NCBI RefSeq assembly: GCF_021560175.1
Contig: NZ_CP091110.1
Location: forward strand, 4,218,501 to 4,282,500
Origin: Neobacillus drentensis
GTDB lineage: Bacteria; Bacillota; Bacilli; Bacillales; Cytobacillaceae
Length of the DNA: 64,000 nucleotides
Direction: 5' to 3'
Part shown: piece after piece, positions 8,916 through 17,757 of the stretch
Layout: every line of letters starts with the position of its first letter
Numbering within the stretch: the first letter of the stretch is position 1
Notes under the pieces: generated by a model
What the model was told of the DNA's origin: nothing
The model's database searches: none
What the model saw: only the letters and a program-made list of their open reading frames with translations
Translations under genes and position numbers: made by a program

Positions 8916-8952
8916 TGGAAAAAAACTGAAAGAAAGAGCTTTCAGTTTTTTT
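8916..8952. terminator. Hairpin terminator overlapping the ypiP stop
   Basis: CTGAAAG pairs with CTTTCAG and both flanks are A/T runs, so it can work in both directions. The ypiP stop codon lies in the stem. Confidence 0.7.
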
Positions 8953-9718
8953 CGATCACACCAAAGTGAAACTTTGCGGTTTTTCGGCGCATCACTTCAA
9001 ATCCATATTTTTCAAAGCGAACACTCTTGTAATGGTCTTTTAATACCACTCTTAATTTCGCTACTCTGATCGCTTCGTTCATCAGCTCATCCGTCAAATC
9101 ATCATGAATAGCTAGTTGGCCTAAAGCTTTAATCCCATCCGATTCAAGGATCGTTTCTTCAAACATGGGATCAAAATAGACACAATCAACAGATGAATCA
9201 GCTTGGCTTTTTAAATATTCGGAAGCTTCCTTATGGAGAACATGAACCCGTTTCATGGCCTTATTCATGTAGGGAAGACCAGAGTCCCAGGTCTCGAGTC
9301 CCTTTTGAACCATGAAAGCCAAATATTTCTGACCCTCTATACCGGTTACCTTCCCTTCCTTGCCGACGAGGAAGCTTGCAACAATTGCATCTGAAGCGAT
9401 ACCAAGGGTACAGTCAAGTACCGTCATGCCTCTTGCTAGTTTTGCCGCATTGGCAAATGGGTCACTTTCTCCATTTATCAACCGCTTAATCCGAAACATC
9501 GCTGAATTAGGATGAAAGAAAAATGGCTGAACACTTTTTAGCTTAAAAAGCTCTAATCGTTCTTTCCCCACCACAATACAGCCGCTTTCAGCCTGTTGTT
9601 GAATAAGCTTTAATGATTTCTTATTTCGCGGAAGATAAGGAACCTGCAAATACTCCGCAAGTTCTAGTGCGTGCTTTATCATCCCTGGGGTTGTTCTCCC
9701 TGCTGTTGTTATAAACAT
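8942..9718 (-). CDS. ypiP: YpiP-like SAM-dependent methyltransferase
   Basis: A 258-residue protein of the class I methyltransferase fold, related to the RsmJ group that methylates 16S rRNA. The SAM-binding segment is GMTVLDCTLGIASDAIVASFLVG (motif I) and a catalytic-type motif VYFDPMF lies near residue 170. The longer frame starts 41 codons earlier, inside the brxA terminator and brxA itself; the ATG at 9718 with GGAGG and GAGAGG upstream is preferred and gives the expected length. Its exact substrate is not established. Gene order with brxA and ypjP matches B. subtilis. Confidence 0.8.
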   Translation of the reverse strand: MFITTAGRTTPGMIKHALELAEYLQVPYLPRNKKSLKLIQQQAESGCIVVGKERLELFKLKSVQPFFFHPNSAMFRIKRLINGESDPFANAAKLARGMTVLDCTLGIASDAIVASFLVGKEGKVTGIEGQKYLAFMVQKGLETWDSGLPYMNKAMKRVHVLHKEASEYLKSQADSSVDCVYFDPMFEETILESDGIKALGQLAIHDDLTDELMNEAIRVAKLRVVLKDHYKSVRFEKYGFEVMRRKTAKFHFGVIEKN

Positions 9719-9741
9719 ATTAACCTCTCTTCCTCCAAAAT

Positions 9742-9767
9742 AAAAAAAAGGATGTCTACTGACATCC
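9742..9767 (-). terminator. Terminator after brxA
   Basis: GGATGTC-AGTA-GACATCC hairpin on the minus strand followed by a run of T. Confidence 0.85.
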
Positions 9768-9770
9768 CGT

Positions 9771-10205
9771 TTAGCAATGAGCTTCAAATGCGCCCAATAG
9801 GTTTTGCATGACCGCTTCCATCGGCATGCCTTCAATATCATGTCTAGGAATAAAATGTACCACCTGTTTATCTTTTAGTAATGCCATTGATGGTGATGAA
9901 GGTTCGATTCCTTCAAAGTACTCACGCATTTTAGCGGTCGCTTCTTTATCTTGTCCAGCAAACACGGTAACTAAATGACCTGGTTTTTTCTCGCTATTTA
10001 ACACAGCTTGGGTTGCTGCAGGCCGTGCTAAGCCAGCGGCACATCCGCATACGGAATTGACGACAACCAGTGTTGTACCGGTTGTTTTTTCTATAAAATC
10101 TTCGACTTCTTCCGCTGTTTTTAGTTCATCAAAACCTGCTCTCGTTAACTCTTCCCGCATAGGTAATACCATTTGTTTCATATATTCTTCGTAAGCATTT
10201 GACAT
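9771..10205 (-). CDS. brxA: Bacilliredoxin BrxA (YphP)
   Basis: A 144-residue thioredoxin-like protein that removes bacillithiol from S-bacillithiolated proteins after oxidative stress. The CGC active site is at residues 53-55 (VNSVCGCAAG), and GQDKEATAKMREYF and the C-terminal GAFEAHC match BrxA rather than its paralogue BrxB (YqiW). The start at 10205 gives GGAG nine bases upstream and the length of B. subtilis YphP; an ATG two codons earlier is too close to the ribosome site. It lies between ypgR and ypiP as in B. subtilis and has its own terminator. Confidence 0.93.
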   Translation of the reverse strand: MSNAYEEYMKQMVLPMREELTRAGFDELKTAEEVEDFIEKTTGTTLVVVNSVCGCAAGLARPAATQAVLNSEKKPGHLVTVFAGQDKEATAKMREYFEGIEPSSPSMALLKDKQVVHFIPRHDIEGMPMEAVMQNLLGAFEAHC

Positions 10206-10264
10206 CTGCATTCACTCCATTTCTTCTCCTTATAGAATACTATAATCATGACTAATTTACAAAA

Positions 10265-11398
10265 TTACTGGTCAGAATTTCGTGCTTCCGTCATCTGTTT
10301 CCAGACAGAGCCTTTCGCTTCTTCTCCGCCTTCAATTCTTTCAATCGCCATTTTGATTTGCAAGCTGACTTCAAATTCAGGGTCATTTTCGGCTTTTTTA
10401 AGGGCGGGAAGGGAATTTTCATCTCCAGCTTCATAGAGAAACATGGCTGCCCTCCAACGCACAAGCTTGCTTTTATCCGTCAATGCTTTTGCCATTTCCT
10501 CAGCTGCCTCTGGAAAGCCTAAATCGGATAAGCAATCACCTGCTGTTCTGCGCACGGTTACAGTTTTATCTTTTAATGCAGTATAGAGTAGCGGCAGAAC
10601 TTCCCGCTCCTTGATCATACCAAGATATACAGTCGCTAGTCTTCGTATGGAGGGCTTCTCATCTTGTAATGCTTTTTTTAGCATAGGTAAATCATCGAGC
10701 TCAGGGTCATCCATTTGTTCTAGCAGCTGATAGCGTAACTGCCAGTCAGGATTGTTTAAATCCTCAATCGTTACTTTACTACGGGTTTGCATTGCTTTGA
10801 AAGTAATTGGTGTATCGGCATTTTGCGCTTTGGAAACAAGTGCTTCTAATCGATTTTTTGGATAGGCGGCAATCAGTTCCTCAACTATCTCTTGACCAAT
10901 CTGATCAAAATCCCCATAGCGGACGCCTTGATTTTGCCATTTACGCAAAAGGATGTAATTATCTTCAGGCAGCTGCGCCCGTTCCCTTGCTTGTAAAAAA
11001 TAATCTGGCATTCCAAACCTTCGTTCCGTGGAACTATCAGTCAATTTAACTTGAAGAGGAATGTCTTTAAACATTTGAATTTCTACCTTAATTTCTCCAA
11101 AATGCTCATCTAGCTTGTTTAAATTAGCAGTCTCCTCTGTTTTTTCACCAAACGCCTGGCGGACTTGAGGTAATAAATCCTTCCAATCATATTTGGCATT
11201 ACGCTCGACTGCGAGAAAATCAGCAACATGGTAGACCCCTTTAATCCCCTCAATTTGTAAGATAGCTTGAATAATAAGGGGTGCGTCTGTAAATGTTTCT
11301 TTTTTATAATTATGACTTTTGCCCATTGGAAGTTCTTGATCTAATATGATTTTCATTGTATTTGGACTTGGCGTTGGTTCAATCGCCTTTATATTCAA
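10265..11398 (-). CDS. ypgR: YpgR / conserved virulence factor C-like HEAT-repeat protein
   Basis: A 377-residue protein. The N-terminal 90 residues (AIEPTPSPNTMKI...) form a NifU/Nfu N-terminal-like domain; the central part matches the CvfC family; residues about 210-360 are HEAT repeats (PMLKKALQDEKPSIRRLATVYLG and similar units). Such proteins act as scaffolds, and the Staphylococcus aureus relative CvfC affects virulence gene expression; the molecular role is unclear. I chose TTG 11398 with AGGTG six bases upstream, which gives the length of B. subtilis YpgR. Synteny with brxA and ypgQ is conserved, although an ABC-F gene is inserted between ypgR and ypgQ. Confidence 0.85.
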   Translation of the reverse strand: MNIKAIEPTPSPNTMKIILDQELPMGKSHNYKKETFTDAPLIIQAILQIEGIKGVYHVADFLAVERNAKYDWKDLLPQVRQAFGEKTEETANLNKLDEHFGEIKVEIQMFKDIPLQVKLTDSSTERRFGMPDYFLQARERAQLPEDNYILLRKWQNQGVRYGDFDQIGQEIVEELIAAYPKNRLEALVSKAQNADTPITFKAMQTRSKVTIEDLNNPDWQLRYQLLEQMDDPELDDLPMLKKALQDEKPSIRRLATVYLGMIKEREVLPLLYTALKDKTVTVRRTAGDCLSDLGFPEAAEEMAKALTDKSKLVRWRAAMFLYEAGDENSLPALKKAENDPEFEVSLQIKMAIERIEGGEEAKGSVWKQMTEARNSDQ

Positions 11399-11477
11399 TA
11401 CAATCACCTATTTCCTCTATTATCTTTTTACAAGTTTAACATAATGTCAATATTCTATTCATTCGATTTGCTTTCAT

Positions 11478-11510
11478 AAAAAAGGAGGACGTCATCAAGA
11501 CGTACCCTCC
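11478..11510 (-). terminator. Terminator after the ABC-F gene
   Basis: GGAGGGTACGTC and GACGTCCTCC pair on the minus strand and are followed by a T-run. The ABC-F stop codon borders the stem. Confidence 0.8.
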
Positions 11511-13399
11511 TACTCTTGTTCGGCTATTTCGGCTAAATAGGACCAGCGTTCAATTAAATACTCAAGCTTTTCGTTTAATTCTTTTTCTTGTTTCATTAAT
11601 TCTTGTGCTTTTGTGAAATCACTGCCTGTCTTAGCCATTTCAGCGCCCACTTCTTCGAGTTTTGCCTCCGTATTGGCAATCACCTCGTCAATTTCTTCCC
11701 ATTCTTTTTTCTCCTTAAACGTTAACCGTTTCTTTTTTTCTTTTTCTTGAGCTTTAGAGGTAGAAATTGGCTTGGTTGCTGTTTTCTGTCCTTGAAGATC
11801 ATTTTCTTTTTCAAGATATTCGCTGTAATTACCATAGAACGAGTCGATTTTCCCTTCTCCACGAAGAACGAGCAGCTGTTCTGCCACTTTGTCAAGAAAA
11901 TAGCGATCATGGGAGACAGTAATCACAACACCTGGGAAATCTTCGAGATAATCCTCTAGGACCGTTAGGGTTTGTGTATCTAAGTCATTAGTAGGCTCGT
12001 CCAGCAAAAGGACATTAGGTGCCATCATTAATAGCTTTAAAAGGTAAAGACGCCGTTTTTCTCCACCGGATAATTTCCGAATCGGTGTACCATGAGTAAA
12101 GGGAGGAAAAAGAAAACGTTCAAGCATTTGTGCAGCGGAAAGGGTCTTACCATCCGAAGTCTCTACGACCTCAGCTGTCTCTTTAATATATTCAATCATC
12201 CGCTTATTTTCATCCATATCCTCGCTTTCCTGGGTATAATAGCTGAGCTTCACCGTTTGCCCAATGATAAAATCACCCTCATCCAGCGGCAGCTTCTGCG
12301 CTAATATATTTAATAAGGTCGATTTCCCGGCACCGTTTTTACCGATGATTCCAATCCGGTCTCCCGGCTTTACCAATAAATCAAAATGATTTAAAATGAC
12401 TTTTTGCTCATAGCGTTTCGATGCATCCTTTAACTCAAAAACCTGCTTGCCAAGACGGCTTCCATTTAATGATATATCCAATTTTTCGCCCGACGGCTTT
12501 CCGCTTGAAAGCTTATCATCGAGTACTTCAAAACGTTGAATTCTAGCTTTTTGTTTTGTTGATCTCGCCTTAGCACCACGTCTGATCCATTCCAGCTCTC
12601 TGCGAAATAGGTTTTTATTTTTTTCATAGGTTGCTGCTTCGTTTTCCTCACGAATCGCTTTAGCTTCCAAAAAGGAAGCATAGTTTCCTTTATAACTGTA
12701 GAGATTGCCGCCATCTAATTCAAACATTCGGTTGGCAACCCGGTCTAAAAAGTATCGGTCATGCGTAACAAGCAAGATCGAACCATTATACCTGCTTAAG
12801 TAATCTTCCAGCCATTTAACAGAATCAAAATCCAAATGGTTAGTCGGTTCATCAAGTATTAATAAATCCGGCTCAGCAATTAATACTTGCGCAAGAGCGA
12901 CCCGTTTTTTTTGTCCCCCGGAAAGTTCACCAATTTTCTTCGTAAAATCCTCAATCCCTAATTTCATTAAAATGGACTTAGCATTTGTGCTGGCATCCCA
13001 GGCATCTAATGCATCCATTTGCCTTTGTAATTGAAATAGCTCTTCTTGTACCTTTGGCTCATTTGGCGAACTATTCAATTTTAATAGAGTCTGTTCGTAT
13101 CCGCGCATCAATTTTAGGATCGGTGCATCGCCTCGGAAAACCTGTTCCAGCACTGTTTTATCTGAATCTAATTCGGGCTGCTGGTCTAAAAATGAGATGG
13201 AATAATCTTTTGGAGAGACAATTTTTCCATCGTCAGGTGCATCTAATCCTGCAATGATCTTTAATAAGGAGGACTTACCCGTACCATTTATGCCAATTAA
13301 TCCGACGCGCTCCTTTTCACTAATTGTAAAAGTAATATGGTCAAAGAGCTGTTTCTCACCATATGTTTTTGAAACATTTTCTACTGTGAACATCTTCAT
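11510..13399 (-). CDS. yfmR: ABC-F ATPase, YfmR/Uup type
   Basis: A 629-residue soluble protein with two ABC domains and no membrane segments. Walker A loops are GINGTGKSS (about 36-44) and GKNGAGKST (about 350-358), signatures are LSGGQKKR and LSGGEKRR, and Walker B motifs are LLILDEPTNHLD and VLLLDEPTNDLD. A lysine- and glutamate-rich coiled coil fills the last 90 residues. This is the Uup/YfmR class, which rescues ribosomes stalled on difficult sequences such as polyproline and functions alongside EF-P in B. subtilis. ATG 13399 overlaps the ypgQ stop (ATGA) and gives the B. subtilis YfmR length. In B. subtilis yfmR is elsewhere. Confidence 0.87.
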   Translation of the reverse strand: MKMFTVENVSKTYGEKQLFDHITFTISEKERVGLIGINGTGKSSLLKIIAGLDAPDDGKIVSPKDYSISFLDQQPELDSDKTVLEQVFRGDAPILKLMRGYEQTLLKLNSSPNEPKVQEELFQLQRQMDALDAWDASTNAKSILMKLGIEDFTKKIGELSGGQKKRVALAQVLIAEPDLLILDEPTNHLDFDSVKWLEDYLSRYNGSILLVTHDRYFLDRVANRMFELDGGNLYSYKGNYASFLEAKAIREENEAATYEKNKNLFRRELEWIRRGAKARSTKQKARIQRFEVLDDKLSSGKPSGEKLDISLNGSRLGKQVFELKDASKRYEQKVILNHFDLLVKPGDRIGIIGKNGAGKSTLLNILAQKLPLDEGDFIIGQTVKLSYYTQESEDMDENKRMIEYIKETAEVVETSDGKTLSAAQMLERFLFPPFTHGTPIRKLSGGEKRRLYLLKLLMMAPNVLLLDEPTNDLDTQTLTVLEDYLEDFPGVVITVSHDRYFLDKVAEQLLVLRGEGKIDSFYGNYSEYLEKENDLQGQKTATKPISTSKAQEKEKKKRLTFKEKKEWEEIDEVIANTEAKLEEVGAEMAKTGSDFTKAQELMKQEKELNEKLEYLIERWSYLAEIAEQE

Positions 13400-14046
13400 A
13401 AATCTTGTCCATCCCATTCTTGATAAAATTGTTCTAAAAAGTTAAGCATCATTTGCTGACGCTTCTCTGCCATTTTTCTTGCTGTATCTGTATTTAATAA
13501 ATCCTTTAATTTCAATAATTTTTCATAAAAATGATGAATACTAGTTGATTTTCCTTTTCGATACTCTTCTAGGGTCATTTCTGCCCTTACTTGAACTTCC
13601 GGGTCATAGATGGACTGCCCTTTTTTACCTCCATAAGCGAATGCTCTTGCAATCCCAATCGCCCCAATGGCATCTAAACGGTCAGCATCTTGTACTATTT
13701 TTGCTTCCATTGTTTTAAGCTTCGTTTTCTGGCCTCCTTTATATGAAATGGAGTGGATGATTTCCTCGATGTGACCTTTGGCTTCATCGGTAATCATTAT
13801 TTTATTTAAAAAGGAATCCAGTTTAGCTCTGCCCTGTTCGATTGTTGTGTTTAATTTTTCGTCAGGAATATCATGGAGGAGCGCAGCCAATTCAATAATA
13901 AACGGGTCTCCTGTTTTTTCATGCTTGCAGATATGTAAGGCATTACGCCGGACACGGTCGACATGATACCAATCATGTCCAGTAGCATCTTCACCCAGTT
14001 CATTACGGACAAACATTTCCGCTTGTTCAATTAATAAGACCTTCAC
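13396..14046 (-). CDS. ypgQ: YpgQ HD-domain pyrophosphohydrolase
   Basis: A 216-residue HD-superfamily phosphohydrolase. Metal ligands are visible: H in GHDWYHVDRV (about 24-31), HD in LLHDIPDE (about 55-62), and D in QDADRLDAIGAIG (about 113-125). B. subtilis YpgQ is reported as a manganese-dependent nucleotide pyrophosphohydrolase. GTG 14046 lies seven bases after AGGTG and is preferred to the TTG two codons earlier. Its stop overlaps the ABC-F start, so the two genes are translationally coupled. Confidence 0.87.
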   Translation of the reverse strand: MKVLLIEQAEMFVRNELGEDATGHDWYHVDRVRRNALHICKHEKTGDPFIIELAALLHDIPDEKLNTTIEQGRAKLDSFLNKIMITDEAKGHIEEIIHSISYKGGQKTKLKTMEAKIVQDADRLDAIGAIGIARAFAYGGKKGQSIYDPEVQVRAEMTLEEYRKGKSTSIHHFYEKLLKLKDLLNTDTARKMAEKRQQMMLNFLEQFYQEWDGQDL

Positions 14047-14091
14047 TATCAAGCACCTGCCTTCACCTTTGTTATTTTAACATGAATGGCA

Positions 14092-14131
14092 AACAAAAAA
14101 TAACCCCGATGTTTCAGGGTTATTTTTTGTT
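14092..14131. terminator. Bidirectional terminator overlapping the SASP-like gene end
   Basis: AAAAAATAACCC pairs perfectly with GGGTTATTTTTT around a ten-base loop. The stop codon of the small spore-protein gene is in one arm. Confidence 0.85.
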
Positions 14132-14275
14132 TGCCTGACGGCCGCTTTTTTTCTGACTTTGTGATTTATTGTTGCCAATTTGAAACTCACTGCCTAATTC
14201 AACATCATTGCTAATATCCTGCTTTTCAATTTGTTCTCTTGTCTGATTGGCATTTTGTCTTCCTTGCTTACTCAC
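14120..14275 (-). CDS. Gamma-type SASP-like small spore protein
   Basis: A 51-residue polypeptide, MSKQGRQNANQTREQIEKQ..., starting at GTG 14275 after a GGGGG ribosome site. It is very rich in Gln, Asn, Ser and Lys, has no Cys or Trp, and contains LGSEF, which recalls the (Y/F)GTEF element of gamma-type small acid-soluble spore proteins. Those serve as amino-acid reserves during germination. Upstream (14310-14339) lies AAATA-N18-CATACTA, close to the SigG forespore promoter. Together these support a spore protein, although it is shorter than SspE and lacks its duplicated repeat. Confidence 0.65.
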   Translation of the reverse strand: MSKQGRQNANQTREQIEKQDISNDVELGSEFQIGNNKSQSQKKSGRQANKK

Positions 14276-14309
14276 GTGAACACCCCCTACTCATGATGAC
14301 TGACTATCT

Positions 14310-14339
14310 TAGTATGTACAATTTGGGGTGTCGTTATTT
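14310..14339 (-). promoter_or_regulatory. SigG-type forespore promoter
   Basis: On the minus strand AAATA (14339-14335) is followed after 18 bases by CATACTA (14316-14310); the SigG consensus is GMATR-N17/18-CATNNTA, so only the first base differs. The SASP-like start codon is 35 bases downstream. Confidence 0.6.
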
Positions 14340-15182
14340 TAATCCATTAAACCAACTAATTCCAAGGGTGTTTTCGCCAGCATGAACGCCAATGACAGCA
14401 CCTAATGGACAGCTAAGAATCTTAACTTTAGGATAATCCGACTGAAGTTCAAGCTGCCAAGCTTTGGCTTGTTCGTCATGTAATCCATACAATAGGTATA
14501 CCTCTTTAAACTGGTTTTGCTCATAGGCAAATCGAAAATAATCAAAAATTTTTTCTTTCGCCTTTTTCTCTCCTCTAACTTTTTCTTTCACGCGGAGTGC
14601 ACCAGCTTCAAATGAAATAATCGGTTTAACATGAAGCATGCTTCCTAGAAAAAATTGCAGTCCGGTCATTCTCCCGCCTCGATGCAGCTGCTCTAAACTT
14701 CCTACAAGTACATAAGTCTCGCATGTGTCACGCAGGTGTTCAAGTTTTTCTATCATCGAGTCAATACGATGTCCAGTCTCTACGAGTTCCATCCCCTTTT
14801 TGATTAATACAGACATTGGATAAGTAAGGATGTGCGAATCAAAAATAGTTACCGGAATATCGACAAGGGAGGCGGCCTGCTTACTCGAGGAGACCGTTCC
14901 GCTAAGCTTTCCTGAAACGAGAATGGTTACAATTTGATCATATTCTTTTGATAATTTTTCATATAAGGATTGAAAAGAACCAATCGATGGCTGTGAGGTT
15001 AACGGCGGGCTTTTTAATTCCTTTAATCGGTCAAATAACTCGTTTGGGGTTAAGTCTACTCCATCAGAATATTCTACCCCATCCAGTAGTACGGTTAAAG
15101 GGATCGTATATAAATCTGGATGGTTTCGTAACTCATCATCTAAATAGGCTGTACTATCGGTTACCCATGCAGTCTTAACCAA
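14334..15182 (-). CDS. DegV-family fatty-acid-binding protein
   Basis: A 282-residue protein of the DegV family, which bind fatty acids and in several Firmicutes present them to fatty-acid kinase FakA. Signatures are VTDSTAYL at the N-terminus, LTSQPSIGSFQ (about 58-68), LVSGKLSGTVSSSKQAA (about 86-102, lipid carboxylate contacts) and GSLEQLHRGGRMTG (about 157-170). TTG 15182 lies six bases after GGGGAG; the ATG two codons upstream touches the ribosome site. A terminator-like hairpin precedes it, so it is probably transcribed alone. No fakA is next to it. Confidence 0.88.
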   Translation of the reverse strand: MVKTAWVTDSTAYLDDELRNHPDLYTIPLTVLLDGVEYSDGVDLTPNELFDRLKELKSPPLTSQPSIGSFQSLYEKLSKEYDQIVTILVSGKLSGTVSSSKQAASLVDIPVTIFDSHILTYPMSVLIKKGMELVETGHRIDSMIEKLEHLRDTCETYVLVGSLEQLHRGGRMTGLQFFLGSMLHVKPIISFEAGALRVKEKVRGEKKAKEKIFDYFRFAYEQNQFKEVYLLYGLHDEQAKAWQLELQSDYPKVKILSCPLGAVIGVHAGENTLGISWFNGLK

Positions 15183-15272
15183 AGTCATCTCCCCTTATGA
15201 TTAGTATGAGGTCATAATATCACATTACCTTAACTGTACATTTTAAATTGAATATTGTAAATATTATAACAA

Positions 15273-15308
15273 TAAAAATAACCAGCTGCGTTTTGCTGGT
15301 TATTTTTA
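15273..15308. terminator. Terminator after the fhs operon
   Basis: AAAAATAACCAGC pairs with GCTGGTTATTTTT on both strands, directly after the 169-residue ORF that follows fhs. Confidence 0.85.
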
Positions 15309-15319
15309 TAATGAATTCT

Positions 15320-15829
15320 CTAATTATCAAACTGCACGAGGGTGGTAATCATAAAGTCAATCATCTCAACTAAATCTTCCATATGGTCCTCGGTAATCAG
15401 CCGTCCGAATTCCACGATAAGAATGGTTATACTTTTTTTGTCTCCGTCTAAAGGGTGATTTTGACTAACAAGTGATATGTCTCGAGATTCTCCCCATATA
15501 TCGAGAAGGACGTTTTTTAGTAAAACATAATCAGGAGCTTTTTCCTGTTCAAGTAAAAATTCTAGTCTCACATAGCATCCAGCGAGTTGTTCGGTTTGAA
15601 CCGATGGCAAAAGCTCGGCTGCTAGATTGATCAATGGCGAATTTAATTCCACTTTAGCGATACTTATCCCATCCTGTAATCGAAAGGATAAATCAAAGAG
15701 GCGGGACATTTTGGCTAAATTGATGACATCATTTCGGTCAGTAATGATAATGTCGCCATCTATGTCTCGATCATACAGGGCCCCTTCTATCACTACTTTC
15801 ATATTGTCAAAGGCTGTTGGGTCAAACAT
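15320..15829 (-). CDS. Uncharacterised protein downstream of fhs
   Basis: A 169-residue, acidic, soluble protein with no signal peptide or membrane segment. I do not recognise a family. It starts 16 bases after the fhs stop with an AAAGGAG ribosome site and is followed by a terminator, so it is the last gene of an fhs operon. Alternating hydrophobic and charged residues (MKVVIEGALYDRDIDGDIIITDRND; ISIAKVELNSPLINLAAELL) suggest an alpha/beta or beta-rich fold. A role linked to one-carbon metabolism is only an inference from position. Confidence 0.8.
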   Translation of the reverse strand: MFDPTAFDNMKVVIEGALYDRDIDGDIIITDRNDVINLAKMSRLFDLSFRLQDGISIAKVELNSPLINLAAELLPSVQTEQLAGCYVRLEFLLEQEKAPDYVLLKNVLLDIWGESRDISLVSQNHPLDGDKKSITILIVEFGRLITEDHMEDLVEMIDFMITTLVQFDN

Positions 15830-15845
15830 TGCGTTGTCAACTCCT

Positions 15846-17528
15846 TTAAAAAAGCCCTAGAGCATTCCCTTGATCATCCACATCCATCGTTAAAGCTGCG
15901 GGCTTTTTAGGAAGTCCCGGCATGGTCATGACATCACCCGTTAATGCCACGATAAAGCCTGCTCCGATAGACGGCTTTAGTTCCCGTATTGTTACAATAA
16001 AGTCGGTTGGCCTGCCAAGCTTAGAAGGATCATCCGAAAGTGAATATTGTGACTTAGCCATGCAAACTGGTAAATGAGACCAGCCGAATCTTTCAAAATC
16101 AACTAATTGTTTTTTCGCTTTTGGTAAAAATTCTACGTCCTTCCCACCGTAAACAGTTTTGACAATGGTTCTAATTTTTTGTTCCATTGAATCAGAGAGT
16201 TCATATAGCGGGTGAAAATGATTTTCCTCTTTTTCCATGACTTTTAAGAGTGTTTGTGCTAATTCAACACCGCCTTCGCCGCCTTTTTCCCATACTTCTG
16301 CTAAGGCACAAGGCACATTTTTCCGTTCACACCAGTCAAGCAATGCTTGAACCTCTAAACTTGTATCCGTAATAAATTTATTGATGGCAACCACGAGCGG
16401 AAGACCAAAACTTTTGATTGTTTCGATGTGTTTCTGTAAATTTTCAAAGCCGCGCGAAAGAGCTGGGATATTCTCACTTGCCAAATCCTTTTTTTCTACA
16501 CCACCATGCATTTTCAAAGCACGAATCGTTGCTACTACCACAACCGCTTCAGGTTTAATTCCGGCACTTCTTGATTTAATATGTAAAAATTTCTCTGCTC
16601 CTAAATCGGCCCCAAAGCCGCCTTCGGTGATAACATAATCTGCTAACTTTTGTGCTGCTTTTGTGGCAATGACACTATTGCAGCCATGTGCGATATTGGC
16701 GAACGGTCCACCGTGAATAAGCGCTGGTGTATGCTCAATGGTTTGGACAAGATTAGGTTTAACAGCGTCTTTTAACAATAAAGCTAATGCCCCTTCAACA
16801 GCTAGATCCCCTACTGTAATAGGTTCTTTATTAACATTATAGGCAACAACCATTCGCGATAGTCGTAATTTTAAATCCTTTAAGTCCGTTGCTAAACATA
16901 GGACGGCCATAATTTCAGAGGCAACTGTAATATCGAAACCATCTTCGCGGGGAACTCCCTGAAGCGGTCCGCCAAGTCCAATAATCACTTTTCTTAAGGC
17001 TCGATCATTTAAGTCCAATGCCCGTTTCCAAACTATTCTGCGCTGATCTATATTCAACTGATTGCCTTGCTGCAGATGGTTATCGATTAATGCAGCCAGA
17101 GCATTGTTTGCTGTTGTAATGGCGTGAATGTCTCCAGTAAAATGGAGATTAATGTCCTCCATCGGAAGAACTTGAGAATAACCGCCGCCAGTTGCCCCGC
17201 CTTTTATTCCCATCGTTGGTCCAAGCGAAGGCTCACGCATTGCAATCATTACCTTTTTACCAAGTCTAGTAAAGGCATCACCAAGACCAACTGTAACAGT
17301 AGATTTCCCTTCACCAGCCGGAGTTGGATTAATGGATGTCACAAGTATAATCTTGCCTTCTTTATTTGTTTGGATTTTATTTAGTGCCTCATTGGAAATT
17401 TTCGCTTTAAATTTCCCGTAAAGCTCTAAATCATTTTCTGCCAGACCAACTTTCTCTCCAATCTCGACAATCGGTTTCATTTTGGATGCTTGTGCAATTT
17501 CAATGTCTGACTTCACTGAAGATTTCAT
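15846..17528 (-). CDS. fhs: Formate-tetrahydrofolate ligase
   Basis: A 560-residue enzyme making 10-formyl-tetrahydrofolate from formate, THF and ATP, feeding purine and formyl-methionine synthesis. The N-terminal SDIEIAQ, the P-loop TPAGEGKST (about 68-76), [14 protein letters not shown], and the C-terminal [24 protein letters not shown] are family signatures; the length is standard. Start choice lies between ATG 17528 and GTG 17534, both downstream of a GGGGGA ribosome site; longer versions to 17567 lack one. B. subtilis itself lacks fhs, while the B. cereus group and many other Bacillaceae have it. Confidence 0.95.
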   Translation of the reverse strand: MKSSVKSDIEIAQASKMKPIVEIGEKVGLAENDLELYGKFKAKISNEALNKIQTNKEGKIILVTSINPTPAGEGKSTVTVGLGDAFTRLGKKVMIAMREPSLGPTMGIKGGATGGGYSQVLPMEDINLHFTGDIHAITTANNALAALIDNHLQQGNQLNIDQRRIVWKRALDLNDRALRKVIIGLGGPLQGVPREDGFDITVASEIMAVLCLATDLKDLKLRLSRMVVAYNVNKEPITVGDLAVEGALALLLKDAVKPNLVQTIEHTPALIHGGPFANIAHGCNSVIATKAAQKLADYVITEGGFGADLGAEKFLHIKSRSAGIKPEAVVVVATIRALKMHGGVEKKDLASENIPALSRGFENLQKHIETIKSFGLPLVVAINKFITDTSLEVQALLDWCERKNVPCALAEVWEKGGEGGVELAQTLLKVMEKEENHFHPLYELSDSMEQKIRTIVKTVYGGKDVEFLPKAKKQLVDFERFGWSHLPVCMAKSQYSLSDDPSKLGRPTDFIVTIRELKPSIGAGFIVALTGDVMTMPGLPKKPAALTMDVDDQGNALGLF

Positions 17529-17757
17529 CGTCACGTATATCCCCCGCATTAAGCATGTATTTTTCATTGCGTTTCCATTGTATCAAAAAAGGTTTTTTAA
17601 TTCCGATGATTATTATATCGAAATTAGTACCTTTCCTGAATTTATAATAATGTTTATAATGTAATTATCGAATTTTTTTAATATTCAAAGACTCTATCGG
17701 TGCAGGTTATTAATAAATACCTTGTATATTTGTGGATTTTAGAAAGGGGACGGTCAC

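Noticed and set aside
17568..17757. Possible SAM riboswitch or T-box leader before metA
   Set aside because: The region is too short after any plausible promoter, and I saw none of the conserved K-turn or T-box sequences.
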